This document shows, piece after piece, positions 10,232 to 19,922 of a stretch of DNA of 64,000 bases. Every line of letters starts with the position of its first letter. Position 1 is the first letter of the stretch. Under the pieces are notes generated by a model. That model saw only the letters and a list, made by a program, of their open reading frames with translations, made no database searches and was not told the origin of the DNA. Location of the stretch: positions 62,001-126,000 of the forward strand of contig NZ_JASJAV010000002.1 in the NCBI RefSeq assembly GCF_030066895.1, given 5' to 3'. Source of the DNA: Breoghania sp. (lineage in GTDB: Bacteria > Pseudomonadota > Alphaproteobacteria > Rhizobiales > Stappiaceae). A program made the translations under genes and the position numbers.

Positions 10232-10290
10232 CGCCGGAAGGGCTGGTGGATGGGAGAGCAGCGGCGCGCTGATGCGTTTTCCGTCCCTTC

Positions 10291-10387
10291 CGTCGTCATA
10301 GCCCGGCTTCGTCCGGGCAATCCAGCAGGCGATGGCATATGCGGATCGGGATGGATCCCCCGGACAAAGCCCGGGGATGATGGCGGA
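10291..10387. repeat. RIME-like palindromic intergenic repeat, copy 2
   Basis: About 97 bases with dyad symmetry: AGCCCGGCTTCGTCCGGGCA near the left end and CCCCGGACAAAGCCCGGGGA near the right, around a core with AATCCAGCA and GCATATGC. It shares these blocks with the copy at 7611-7735. It occupies the gap between the converging hydrolase and maiA-like genes, where it may also act as a hairpin terminator. Confidence 0.7.
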
Positions 10388-10435
10388 GAGACAGAACGAG
10401 CGAGCGACGACACTGAGAAGAGGCGATGCTTCCGC

Positions 10436-11084
10436 TCACATTTCCGCGTCGGGCTGACGGGCAGGGGCGGCGGCGGCGAAGGCTTCCAGCTCGTCCAGAG
10501 CAGCAAAAATCCGGTTGATCTCGGGTAAGGCGTCATGTCGACATCAAACCGGCGATTGTTGTGGACCTGGGCATAGAGGCAGCAATCGGCATAGCCGGGC
10601 GTATCCTCGTGGCAATAGCGCCCCGTCTCGCTGTCCTCGGTGAGCTTTTTTCCAGCGGCTCGAACGTTTCTTCAACCCAATGGCGGAACCAGGTCGTCAC
10701 TCCGGCGTCATCGGTGCCGTATTCGCTGCGCAGGAAACCAAGAACGCGCAGGCTGTTGAGTGGATGCACCTCGCAGGCGATCGAAAACCCGAGCGCACAC
10801 ACCCGGGCCCGGCCGACCGGATCGCGCGGCAGAAGCGGCGGTTCGGGATAGACCTCGTCCAGATATTCCATGATTTCTGGTGACTGCGTCAGAACCGTCC
10901 CGTCTTCAAGCTCCAGCGCGGGCACCAGTCCGTGCGGATTGAGCGTGAGGAAGCGCTGACTACGTTGCTCGCCTTTCACCAGATGATAGGCCTGATAACG
11001 CGAATGAAGCCCCTTGAGGTTCATCGCCGCACGCAGCCGCGTCGAGGTCGAGGATCGGAAGTAATTGTGCAGGATCATTGTCAT
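10436..11084 (-). pseudogene. maiA: Zeta-class glutathione S-transferase, probable maleylacetoacetate isomerase, two frameshifts
   Basis: Would isomerise maleylacetoacetate to fumarylacetoacetate in tyrosine/homogentisate breakdown. The thioredoxin-like N-domain shows LHNYFRSSTSTRLRAAMNLKG with the zeta-class Ser-Ser-Thr/Cys-Ser motif, then NPHGLVPALELEDGTVLTQS. The helical domain follows (SIACEVHPLNSLRVLGFL). Frameshifts at about 10648 (after FEPLEK, resuming LTEDSETGRYCHED and CLYAQVHNNRRFDVDM) and about 10530 (resuming PEINRIFAALDELEAF) break it; the natural stop is at 10436-10438. ATG 11084 is supported by GGAGGT nine bases upstream. No other homogentisate genes are in the window. Confidence 0.8.
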
Positions 11085-11365
11085 CCAGGCGTTACCTCCC
11101 TGTTTGCCTGTTTGTGCGATCAATAGCATGAACGCTCCGGCTTGCATCCGATCCGTTTTGAGGAGAACGCGCGGGTTCGGGAGCTGTCTCGCCTGTCGCG
11201 GATCCGGCTGTGCCGGAGGGGAGTGCGGGCACAAGTCTCTTGCGCTGCAGCCGCGTCACCTGCTTCAAGTACCGGTACGGCGGGAAGGAAGCCGGAGTGA
11301 ACTGGAATTCGGGAGGAAATGAATCCATGTCGCTGACCATGCGTTTTTGAGGCGCCGCCGGAACC

Positions 11366-12919
11366 GTGACCGGTTCCTGCTACTGGCTGACCACGCCCGT
11401 CGCGTCATTCATTGTCGATTGCGGCATGTTTCAGGGCAACAAAACTCTGCAGGCGCTCAACTACGAGCCCTTTCCTTTCGACGCTTCCAAGATCGATTTC
11501 GTTCTCCAGACACACGCCCATATCGACCATGCCGGCCTGCTGCAGAAACTCTACAAGGCCGGCTTCCGCGGTCCCGTCCATATGACGGCGGGGACCCACG
11601 ATCTGCTCTCCTTCATGCTGGCCGACAGCGCTTTCATTCAGGAAATGGAGACCGAGCAGCTCAACCGCCGCAATGCGCGCCGCGGTCGTCCCGAAGTCAC
11701 GCCCGCCTATACCCGGGATGATGCGGCCGATTGCTTGAAGCTCTTTCGCGCCGAGGAGTACGAGCGCTGGCTGGAGGCTGCCCCCGCCATCCGTTTCCAC
11801 ATGTGGAATGCGGGCCATATCCTGGGCTCGGCCTCCATCGAGGTGGAGATCGCACAGCCTGAGAGCGACAAGCCGCTTCGCTTGCTTTTTTACGGCGATA
11901 TCGGACCGGACCACAAGCTGTTCCATCCCGATCCCGAGGCCTCGAGCAGCTTCGACTATGTCATCAGCGAGTCCACCTACGGAGGCCGTACCCGCAGCCG
12001 TCGGACTGAAGAACAGCGCCGCGAAATCCTGGCCCACGAGGTGTGTGCCGCACTTCAGGCGGGCGGCAACCTGCTGATCCCGAGCTTTGCCGTGAAGCGC
12101 ACTCAGGAATTGTTGGCCGACATCACGATCCTGCAGGAATCCGGCGTGATCAATCACGCCCCGATCTTCCTCGACTCTCCGCTCGCCATCCGCGCCACCG
12201 AGGTTTTCGAGCGCCATGCGCATGAACTGGAACATCTCAGCCGCCGCCCGCATCTGATCGACAATCCCAACATCCGCTTTACGGAGACGGTGGACGAGAG
12301 TAAGGCGATCAACCGCATTCGCGGCGAGGCGATCATTCTGGCGGCGAGCGGTATGTGCGATGCGGGCTGCATCCGGCACCATCTTCATCAGCATCTGTGG
12401 CGTCCGGATTCAACGGTTCTTCTCGTCGGCTATCAGGCGCCGGGAACGCTCGGGCATCTCATTACCGATGGTGTCGAGAAGGTCACAATCCAGGGCGATC
12501 CGATCAAGGTGCGCGCGCGCATCCGCGAGATCGACGTTTATTCAGGCCACGCCGACCACGGCGAACTGGTTGATTGGATCAAGGAACGCATGCCGATCCA
12601 TCGCCTAATCCTCACCCATGGCGATCCCGAAGCGCGCGTCGCGCTGCGAGAGGCGATGGTGGCGACCGGGTTTCCCGCCGATCATGTGGTCGAGCCGGAA
12701 ATCGACGATGTCTTCGATCTCGTGAGTGGACAGCTAGAGCCTGCTGAAAAGTCGCTGCGCGCCCGCCGGGTGGAACCCGCCGTGATCAGCCATCTCGATT
12801 GGCACAACGATACCGCCGAGTTTCTGCTCGATATTCGCGAAGAAATCGATCAAGCCGCCGACGAGCGTTCAAAGCAGGTGGTCATCCGGCGTCTGCGCCG
12901 GGCTCCGGAAGAAAGCTGA
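11366..12919 (+). CDS. Metallo-beta-lactamase/beta-CASP RNase-like protein; natural N-terminus cut off by TGA
   Basis: Beta-CASP metallo-beta-lactamase of the Ysh1/COG1236 type, normally a zinc-dependent RNA nuclease. Motifs in order: TGSCY, THAHIDHAGLL (H-x-H-x-D-H), MWNAGHILGSA, FYGDIG, LIPSFAVKRTQELL, DSPLAIRATEVF, ILAASGMCDAG (beta-CASP motif B), DVYSGHADHGELVDWI and LTHGDPEA (motif C). The natural start is almost certainly ATG 11327 behind GGGAGG, but codon 8 is TGA at 11348-11350 (MRF*GAAGTVTG). Initiation at GTG 11366 would rescue all zinc ligands but lose the first beta strand, so activity is doubtful. The rest is undamaged for 517 residues. The C-terminal 60 residues are helical and charged. 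Confidence 0.85.
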   Translation: MTGSCYWLTTPVASFIVDCGMFQGNKTLQALNYEPFPFDASKIDFVLQTHAHIDHAGLLQKLYKAGFRGPVHMTAGTHDLLSFMLADSAFIQEMETEQLNRRNARRGRPEVTPAYTRDDAADCLKLFRAEEYERWLEAAPAIRFHMWNAGHILGSASIEVEIAQPESDKPLRLLFYGDIGPDHKLFHPDPEASSSFDYVISESTYGGRTRSRRTEEQRREILAHEVCAALQAGGNLLIPSFAVKRTQELLADITILQESGVINHAPIFLDSPLAIRATEVFERHAHELEHLSRRPHLIDNPNIRFTETVDESKAINRIRGEAIILAASGMCDAGCIRHHLHQHLWRPDSTVLLVGYQAPGTLGHLITDGVEKVTIQGDPIKVRARIREIDVYSGHADHGELVDWIKERMPIHRLILTHGDPEARVALREAMVATGFPADHVVEPEIDDVFDLVSGQLEPAEKSLRARRVEPAVISHLDWHNDTAEFLLDIREEIDQAADERSKQVVIRRLRRAPEES

Positions 12920-13134
12920 AAGACGCGATTCCAGACATTTACCGCGCAACATGGGTGCAGCAATGTACGGCTGCTCCCTTGGTGCCCTTATCCGGATCAA
13001 TACTCGTTTGCAGGCAGGGCATCGCGTGCGCATGTCCTTGCCCGTCACGTCCGGCGTTCGTCACGATCCTTTGAGATGCGCCGTGTCAGGCTTGAATTGA
13101 CTTTGCCTCTCCTCTCGGCACAGTCGGTGCCGTC

Positions 13135-14076
13135 ATGTCAGAAAGGCTCCGGATGATCAAAGCACGAAGGCCGTCGGCCGGAACGATCGCGTTTCTCGGC
13201 CGAGGCTTTATCTGCGGCGTTGCCTTCACCGCCCTGCTGCTGGGACTGTCCCCTGCGGGCACGGCGGAGACGTCGCTCGTGCCGAGACCGTCCACGGACG
13301 ATTGCGGCGTGGCTGCCCCCTGTCACGTGCCCGGCGGTGAATATCGCGTTCGCATGCCGCAAGGGTGGGACGGCACGTCACGCGTGGGTGCGATCCTCTA
13401 TCTGCACGGCTATCGCGGGACTGCGGAGAATGCGATCAACAACAAGGGATTGATCCGCACGGCCTCCGACCTCAGCCTCGCCCTTATTACGCTCCAGGGT
13501 GCGGAGCGGTCCTGGTCCTTCCCCGGCAACCCGCGTCAGCGGCGCGATAATATCGCGTTCATCCGCACCGTTCTCGACGATGCCGTCGCGCACCACGCCG
13601 TTGATCCGGACAAGGTCATGGCTTCCGGGTTTTTCGTCGGCGGCTCGATGGTCTGGTATCTCGCCTGTTATCTGGGCGATCGGTTCGCCGATTTTGCCCC
13701 GGTTGCAGGCGCATTCTGGGAGCCGCAACCGACCGGATGTCCGGGGCCGGAGTCGGATCTTTTCCACGTCCACGGAACCGGCGACAAGGTGGTGCCGATG
13801 GCTGGCCGAGCAATCGGTGATGTGGCGCACCAGGCGGACGTCAACGAAGGGATGGCGCTGTGGTTGGCCAAAGGCGCCTGCACAACCGAAGTCCCGCAGG
13901 AGTTCAAGCCCGACGACACGGGGCTCGTGTGCCAACGCCGCACAGCCTGTGCGGGGCGAACCATCGAACTGTGCCTCCATCCCGGCGATCATGTCTTCAA
14001 GCCTGTCTGGGTGAAGCGCGCCTGGCTGGAACTCGCCGATTTGCGCGGCTGGGATGTGCCTACCGACGCGCAATAG
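13135..14076 (+). CDS. Secreted PHB-depolymerase-like esterase lacking the nucleophile serine
   Basis: Alpha/beta hydrolase of the polyhydroxybutyrate depolymerase/LpqC type. The N-terminus has a basic stretch and hydrophobic segment (FICGVAFTALLLGLSPAGTAE) suggesting export. GAILYLHGYRGTAENAINNKG carries the oxyanion region; DLFHVHGTGDKVVPM and the final LCLHPGDHVFKP give the likely Asp and His. The nucleophile elbow, expected as GFS-x-GG, reads ASGFFVGGSMVWYLAC (codons at about 13626-13640), so Ser has become Phe, a one-base change. The frame is otherwise open for 313 residues. The protein would fold but should not hydrolyse esters. ATG 13135 is used; ATG 13153 is an alternative. Confidence 0.8.
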   Translation: MSERLRMIKARRPSAGTIAFLGRGFICGVAFTALLLGLSPAGTAETSLVPRPSTDDCGVAAPCHVPGGEYRVRMPQGWDGTSRVGAILYLHGYRGTAENAINNKGLIRTASDLSLALITLQGAERSWSFPGNPRQRRDNIAFIRTVLDDAVAHHAVDPDKVMASGFFVGGSMVWYLACYLGDRFADFAPVAGAFWEPQPTGCPGPESDLFHVHGTGDKVVPMAGRAIGDVAHQADVNEGMALWLAKGACTTEVPQEFKPDDTGLVCQRRTACAGRTIELCLHPGDHVFKPVWVKRAWLELADLRGWDVPTDAQ

Positions 14077-14131
14077 CCTCGCATCCGATATGCTCTCTCC
14101 TCAACACTTCTCTCGCGCACGGGATCTCCAC

Positions 14132-15743
14132 ATGACCGGAGCTGACATCATCGCCGAGGCCCTTCGCGCTGTCGGTTGCCGCACGGCCTATGGCATTCCC
14201 GGCGGCGAGGTCTTGGCGCTTGTCGAGGCGCTGAGCGGGCCGATTTGTTCTTCGTTCTGGTCAAGCACGAGAATGCCGGTGGCTTCATGGCGGAAGGCGA
14301 ATGGCACGCCTTGAGCGGTTCCGGTCCTTCCACCGCGCCGGGCGTTCTGGTGGTGACCTTCGGCCCCGGCATGGCGAATGCGGTCAATGTCGTGGCGAAC
14401 GCCATGCAGGACCGTGTCCCCCTGATCTTCCTCACCGGCTGCGTCGATGAGGCGGAAGCGGCGTGCTACACCCATCAGGTCTTCGATCATCAGGTCGTGC
14501 TCCGGCCGATCGTCAAGGCGAGCTTCCGCGTTGCTCCGGGAAGTATCGGGGCGGTGATGGAAAAGGCGCTCGCTCTGGCCTGCGAAGGCCAGCCGGGCCC
14601 GGTCCATATCGACGTGTCGATCTTCGTGGCGGAAGCCGAGATCTCTGAGCCTGTCCATATCCTGGTCGCGCGTTCGGGTCTGCGCGATACGCCTGCGGGC
14701 GGGCCTTGTCTGGAAAACGCGCGGCAGATGTTGGCCGTAGCTGAACGCTCGTTGATGGTTGCGGGCGTCGATGCGGTGAACGAGGGCGCCGGAGCGGCGA
14801 TCGAGGCGTTCTGCCGCCGGTTCTCCATACCGCTCATCACCTCCTACAAGGCCAAGGGGCTGATTGACGAGGCCGATCCGGCCTGTCTGGGCGGCGCGGG
14901 CCTTTCGCCGCGCGCGGACGCGATCCTGATGCCGCTGATCGACCGATCCGATCTTGTGCTTCTCGTCGGCTAAGATCCGATCGAGATGCGGATCGGCTGG
15001 CGCAACCCCTGGGAGTCGGACAAGGCGGTGGAGATCACGGCCGTCGCCCGCACGCACGGCATGCACGGTGCATCGGAAACGCTGGCGGGCGGCATTGCGC
15101 TCACCCTTGCCGCCCTCGGCGATGGTCTGGCGACACGCTCCACCTAGCCGGAAGGAAAGGTGGAGACCGCACGCGCGTCGCTTGTCGGGGCTTTTTCTGC
15201 CGAGCCGGAGGGCTGGGGACCGTCGACGGTCTTTCACATTCTGCGGGATGTTCTGTCCGACAAAACGGTGGCGACCGCCGACAGCGGGGCACACCGCATT
15301 CTGCTCTCGCAGATCTGGCACTGTCCGACCCCGCGTACCCTGCTGCAATCCTCCGGGCTTTGCACCATGGGCTGCGCCTTGCCGCTCGGCGCAGGGCACA
15401 AGCGTACTGAACCGGATACTCCGGTCGTCGTTTTCGTCGGGGATGCGGGGCTGGAAATGGGGCTCGGCGAACTCGCGACCTTGCGCGATCTCAAGCTGGC
15501 CGTAATCGTCGTGGTGCTGGTCGATGCGTCGCTGGCTCTGATCGAACTGAAACAGCGCGCCGGTCAGCGCTCCAATGCGGGCGTTGATTTCGGGGAGACG
15601 GATTTCGTGGCCGTGGCCAAGGCGCTCGGAGGGGTCGGCGCCTGGGTGGATGATGCGGAAAGTCTGCGCCTTGAAGCGGAAGCGGCGCTGTCGCGCGATA
15701 CCTTCACCATTCTCGCCTGTCGTATTATGATGGGAAGATCTGA
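14132..15743 (+). pseudogene. Thiamine-diphosphate-dependent enzyme (acetolactate synthase/decarboxylase-like), broken
   Basis: All three TPP-enzyme domains are visible: ADIIAEALRAVGCRTAYGIPGGE, then VKHENAGGFMAEG with the catalytic Glu of the PYR domain, VVTFGPGMANAVN, ERSLMVAGVDAVNEG in the central domain, and VVVFVGDAGLEMGLGELAT in the PP domain. The GDG metal motif reads GDA, and the usual later Asn appears as VLVDASLALIE, so cofactor binding looks compromised even apart from the breaks. Lesions: frameshift at about 14240, TAA 14971-14973 (LLVG*DPIEM, expected Tyr), TAG 15145-15147 (RST*PEGKV, expected Trp), and a frameshift at about 15722. The substrate cannot be deduced. Confidence 0.75.
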
Positions 15744-15764
15744 ACTGAAGTCGCGTGAGGCGGC

Positions 15765-16040
15765 TCAGGGAGCCTCATCGACCCAGATCGCTCGCACGGC
15801 GATGGCCTTGATGAGCGCGAATTGCGCTCTCAGGCCCGCCCCGCGCCGTTCGCGCAGGAAGTGACGCCAGGCGGCGGTGAAGCCGAAACTCGCGTGATAG
15901 AGGGCAAAGTCAGCGCCGATGCCGATCAGCGCGCCGACGCCCACCCGCCAACCGCCCGCAAGCCAGCCTGCGATCGTGACGAGAACCATTGCCGCGCCGG
16001 ACACGGCCAGCACACGGACTTGTGTGTTGCTTGTAATCAT
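15765..16040 (-). pseudogene. YeeE/YedE-family transporter, N-terminal fragment
   Basis: 91 residues beginning MITSNTQVRVLAVSGAAMV with two membrane segments, the second followed by GIGADFALYHASFGFTAAWRHFLRE. The latter matches the start of the YeeE/YedE (sulfur-compound transport) family, whose members are roughly 350 residues. After LRAQFALI the sequence ends 22 bases from the 3' end of the converging TPP gene, so the remaining three quarters have been deleted rather than frameshifted. Confidence 0.6.
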
Positions 16041-16200
16041 TGGTCTAACGAGGCTTCCAGGAACTCGGTTGCACATTCGGAATTGAAGCGCCGCGTCATC
16101 CTCCGGCGCGCTCCGACCGATGAAACGGCGGTCGGCGCAAGAGGTGCGACAGTTGCCGAATTGTGCCCGCTCGGCCCCTCCGGTGAAGGACTTGGGAGAC

Positions 16201-17559
16201 ATGCCACAATCCGATCTGTTCGGTTACGATCTGCCGGTGGAGAGCCCGGCCGCCCGCGACGCCTGGAACAGAACCCTGCTCGGTTTCCTGAGCCATTCCG
16301 CCGATGCCGCCGACCACCTTCAGCAGACCCTTGCCCATGAGTTCGACTATCTGCTCGCTACCGTCGCGCGCGGGCTTTTCTGCCTGTTGCTTGGACGGTG
16401 CGAGCTTGTCGAAACGTCTCAGGAGGCGCATCGCACGGCCTAGAGCATCCGTCAACGAAACGGGGCGGGGCCGCGCGAAACATTTTATTTTGACAGCCTG
16501 ACGCTTTGGTTGCAGGGCCGCCCGTGTGCCGCCGCCGAGCGTCTGGACAGGGTTCTGGAGACCTGGCCCGGCGATGCGCTGGCGGTGAAACTGATCCACG
16601 CGATCCGCTTCATCATGGGCGATGCGGTGGGCATGCGGTCCTCCCTTGAGCGCGTTCTTCCGCACTACGGCGAGGATCATCCCGCCCACGGATATGTGTT
16701 CGGCTGTCACGCCTTCGCGCTTGAGGAGACGGGGGATCTGTCAGGTGCGGAGGCCGTGGGCCGCCGCGTGGTCGCTCACTCCCCTGACGATGTCTGGGGC
16801 ATTCACGCGGTCGCCCATGTTCACGAGATGCGCAGCGATCGCGGCATCGCGTGGCTCACCGGCCGTCCCGACAGCTGGGCCCATTGCAACAATTTTCGCT
16901 ATCACATGGGGTGGCATCTGGCGCTCATGCATCTCGATCGCGGCGAGATCGGCGAGGTTTTGAGGCTATATGACGAGCGCGTGCGACATGACCATACGGA
17001 CGACTACCGTGACATTTCCAACGAGGCTTCGCTTCTGGCCCGGTTGGAAATGGAAGGCGTCGACGTGGGAGATCGCTGGTACGAACTCGCCGACCTGCCC
17101 GCCGGGCGTACGCAGGATGACTGTCTGGTCTTCGTCGATCTGAACTACATGCTGGCGCTTGTCGGGGATCGTCGCGAGGAGGCGGTCGACAAGCTTCTGG
17201 GACGGCTGCGGGCAAGCGCGGCGCATGCGACATGGATGCGGTCACGCAAGCGGTGGGCGTGCCGAGCGCGCTCGCCCTGCAGGCATCACAATAGGGATTT
17301 TCGGGCGACCTTCAGCGGTCTTTCGCGCGCTCGTCCCAATCTGCAGCGCGTCGGCGGCAGTCACGCCCGGCGCGATGTCTTCGAGCAGATCATGATCGAG
17401 GCAGCGATGAGAGCGGGCCTGCTGGAGGATGTGCTCACGCTCCTGGAGGAGCCTCTGGCCCGGCGCGGAGGGAAGGACGGTTTCGCCGCAAGACGCCTTG
17501 CGATGCTGGACCTGACGCTTGGAGCTGGAGCTCCGGCTCCCGCCTTGCGGTTGGCCTGA
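16201..17559 (+). pseudogene. TTC38-like tetratricopeptide protein with TAG and a frameshift pair
   Basis: About 450 residues resembling the TTC38 family: FDSLTLWLQGR, GYVFGCHAFALEETGDLSGAE, DDVWGIHAVAHVHEM, NNFRYHMGWHLALMHLDRG, TDDYRDISNEASLLARLE, FVDLNYMLALVGD. ATG 16201 is supported by GGGAGA just upstream. TAG at 16441-16443 interrupts HRTA*SIRQRNG. Between about 17217 and 17285 another frame reads CDMDAVTQAVGVPSALALQA, so a shift is later compensated. The His and Trp residues conserved in this family hint at more than a scaffold role, but no activity is established that I could assign here. Confidence 0.7.
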
Positions 17560-17756
17560 TCCCGTTATCTTGACGCAACGGTTTCAAGGAGTGCATGAAT
17601 AACCTGAACCGGCGTTTTCACCACAAATAAGCCGAAATATTTCATCAGGAATTTTCGCCATTCCTGCCCGGATTGCGGGACTGGTGGCAGGCCGGGTGAC
17701 CAAGGCGTTGCGTACAGCACTTCGGCCGACCAATGCGAAGGATCCCATACCAGAAA

Positions 17757-18921
17757 ATGATGAAGGCTCATTCCCGATCCGTTGACGCAGTCTCCGCGAA
17801 CCAGGACATCGCAAACGATCACCGTCCCGGCCAACGTCGCCGTGATCCGAGGCTCGACTTCTTCCGCGGCATCGGCGTGTTCATCATCTTCATGGCGCAC
17901 CCGTCCGGAAACCGGGGCACCTTGTGGATCCCCGCCCGTTTCGGGTTTTCCGATGCCACGGAGATCTTCGTCTTCTGCTCTGGCATGGCCTCGGCCATCG
18001 CCTTCGGCCGGGTTTTCGAATTCATCGGCTGGCGCATGGGTACGGCGCGCATTCTCTATCGCATATGGCAGGTCTACTGGGCCCATATTTGCCTGTTCCT
18101 GGTCATCGCCTCCATACTGGTCCTGGTGGACGGGGCGGGCTGGTTTGCGCAGGACTATGTCGGTGAGCTTAATCTCCACTACTTCTTCGACAATTCGGTC
18201 GCCAACCTGCCGGGGCTTCTGACGCTCAGCTACGTGCCGAGCTATTTCGACATTCTGCCCATGTACATCGCCATTCTCGCGATGATCCCCGTGGTCATGG
18301 GATTATTGCGGAGGATCGGCGGTCTGAGGCTGGCGATGGCCGCGATCGTGGCCATCTGACTGGTCGCGAGCTTCCGTCTGCTGGAACTGCCCTGGTCCGA
18401 TCGCCCCTGGTTCTTCAATCCGTTCGCCTGGCAGCTCTTCGTCTTCACCGGGTTTGCCTTCATGCGCGGCTGGCTGGCACCGCCGCCCGTCACCCGGCCG
18501 CTGATGATCGCCGCCGCCGTCATGGTAATCGCGACGGTGCCCTTCGCCTACTTTCGGATTTTGCAGGCCGTGCCCGAATTGCTCGACATGGCGCGCGCAA
18601 TCCTGCCGCTGACCGACAAAACCCATTTCGGGATCCTGCTACGTCCATTTCCTGCCGCTGGCCTATCTCTTCTGGATCGCGACGGGCGAGGCCGGGTCGA
18701 GGCTCAGGGGAAGCGGCGCATGGGGCGCTTTCGTCCGCATCGTTCAGAAGGTCGGGCAGCAGCCATTGGCCGTCTTCCTGATGAGCCTCGTGACGGCACA
18801 GGCGATTGCGATCCTGCGCGACCAGTTCCTCGCAGAGGGCTACGTGGCGCAGATCCTATCCAATCTCGCGGGCTTCGCGGTGCTGATCGCCACGGCCTAT
18901 GTGATCGGCTGGTTCAAGTAG
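17757..18921 (+). pseudogene. opgC: OpgC succinyltransferase-like membrane protein, broken
   Basis: OpgC (MdoC) is an integral membrane acyltransferase that succinylates osmoregulated periplasmic glucans. The start reads RDPRLDFFRGIGVFIIFMAH, the family signature, followed by SDATEIFVFCSGMASAIAFG and about ten hydrophobic segments. Lesions: TGA 18357-18359 (AIVAI*LVASF, expected Trp) and a frameshift at about 18638, after which YVHFLPLAYLFWIATGEAGS and IVQKVGQQPLAVFLMS continue to TAG 18919-18921. ATG 17757 or 17760 may start it. It is the partner function of the equally broken opgH at 37758. Confidence 0.75.
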
Positions 18922-19185
18922 GCGTCCGGGGTGAAAAAGGGAACCCCGACCTCTCATCCTGCTCACAAACCCGTCATCGGGCCGCAACTGGCGCTTGCCG
19001 CAGCCGAATAGGCGCAAGGCACGTGTGCGTCCTTGGGGAAATTAACGGCGGATATTATCGGTTTCTCAACCTAATTTGACGCTGGGATGTTTTCGCGGCA
19101 GCCTATCTTACCGTATTCTGACTATCGCGTTTTTTCGCGGCGGGGCGACGCACCTTCGCCGTACTGAGGCGAAGGGGGAAGCGTC

Positions 19186-19893
19186 GTGAAATCGGTGGGG
19201 CCGACCGGCCGCGACCTGAGCACCATTGGAATCTTTTATAAATTGTGCGACGGGAGCCGCGAAAGGCTTTCCGCCGCCTGCCAATGGAGCGCCTATGACG
19301 AGGGAGAGGAGATTGTCCCCTATCTCGACAAGCGCGATGACGTCTTTTTTCTTGTGAGCGGATCGGCGCGGGTGATGATCTATTCGCGCGGCGGCAAGGC
19401 CGTGGCTTTCCGCACGATCGAGACCGGCGACCTTTTCGGCGAGCTTGCCGCCATCGACCACGGTCCGCGCTCTGCCAGCGTGGAGGCGTCCAGCGCCTGC
19501 GTCGTGGCTCGCTTGTCTGCCGAAGCCTTTCGACGGGCCATGCGCGAGGAGCCGGACGTCATGGAGGCGGTATCATGCCACCTGGTGGCGCAGATCCGGG
19601 ATCTGACAGCGCGGGTCTTTGCCTTCTCCACCCTGCCGGTCAAGACGCGCATTCAGACGGAGATCCTGCGTCTTGCCGGAGATCCGCAGGGCCATGCGGG
19701 CCCGCTCAGCATTCGCGGCTTTCCCACCCACGGCGATCTGGCCGTGCGCGTGTCGACTCATCGCGAGGCGGTGACCCGGGAGCTCGGACGCCTGACGCGC
19801 TGCGGTATTCTGCGCCGCAGCGGTCGGGATCTGGAAATCATCGACGTCGCGGCCTTGCGCACCATGGTCGAGCGGGAAGAGGGCGAGGAATAG
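19186..19893 (+). CDS. Crp/Fnr-family transcriptional regulator
   Basis: 235 residues: cyclic-nucleotide-binding-like beta-barrel (EEIVPYLDKRDDVFFLVSGSARV through TGDLFGELAAIDHGPRSASVEA), dimerisation helix, and a C-terminal winged helix (PTHGDLAVRVSTHREAVTRELGRLTRCGIL) near residues 175-205. The phosphate-binding cassette GELAAIDHGPRSASV is close to the cAMP-binding consensus FGE-L-A-RSA, so a nucleotide ligand is plausible. There is no Fnr-type Cys cluster. GTG 19186 follows AAGGGGGAA. Undamaged. Together with the class III cyclase protein at 39583 it could form a cAMP circuit, which is inference. Confidence 0.85.
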   Translation: MKSVGPTGRDLSTIGIFYKLCDGSRERLSAACQWSAYDEGEEIVPYLDKRDDVFFLVSGSARVMIYSRGGKAVAFRTIETGDLFGELAAIDHGPRSASVEASSACVVARLSAEAFRRAMREEPDVMEAVSCHLVAQIRDLTARVFAFSTLPVKTRIQTEILRLAGDPQGHAGPLSIRGFPTHGDLAVRVSTHREAVTRELGRLTRCGILRRSGRDLEIIDVAALRTMVEREEGEE

Positions 19894-19922
19894 GATGCGG
19901 CAAAGCCGCTCCGCTTCCCGCC

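Noticed and set aside
11405..12394. 329-codon minus-strand open frame within the beta-CASP gene
   Set aside because: The opposite strand has the full set of metallo-beta-lactamase motifs; this frame has none.
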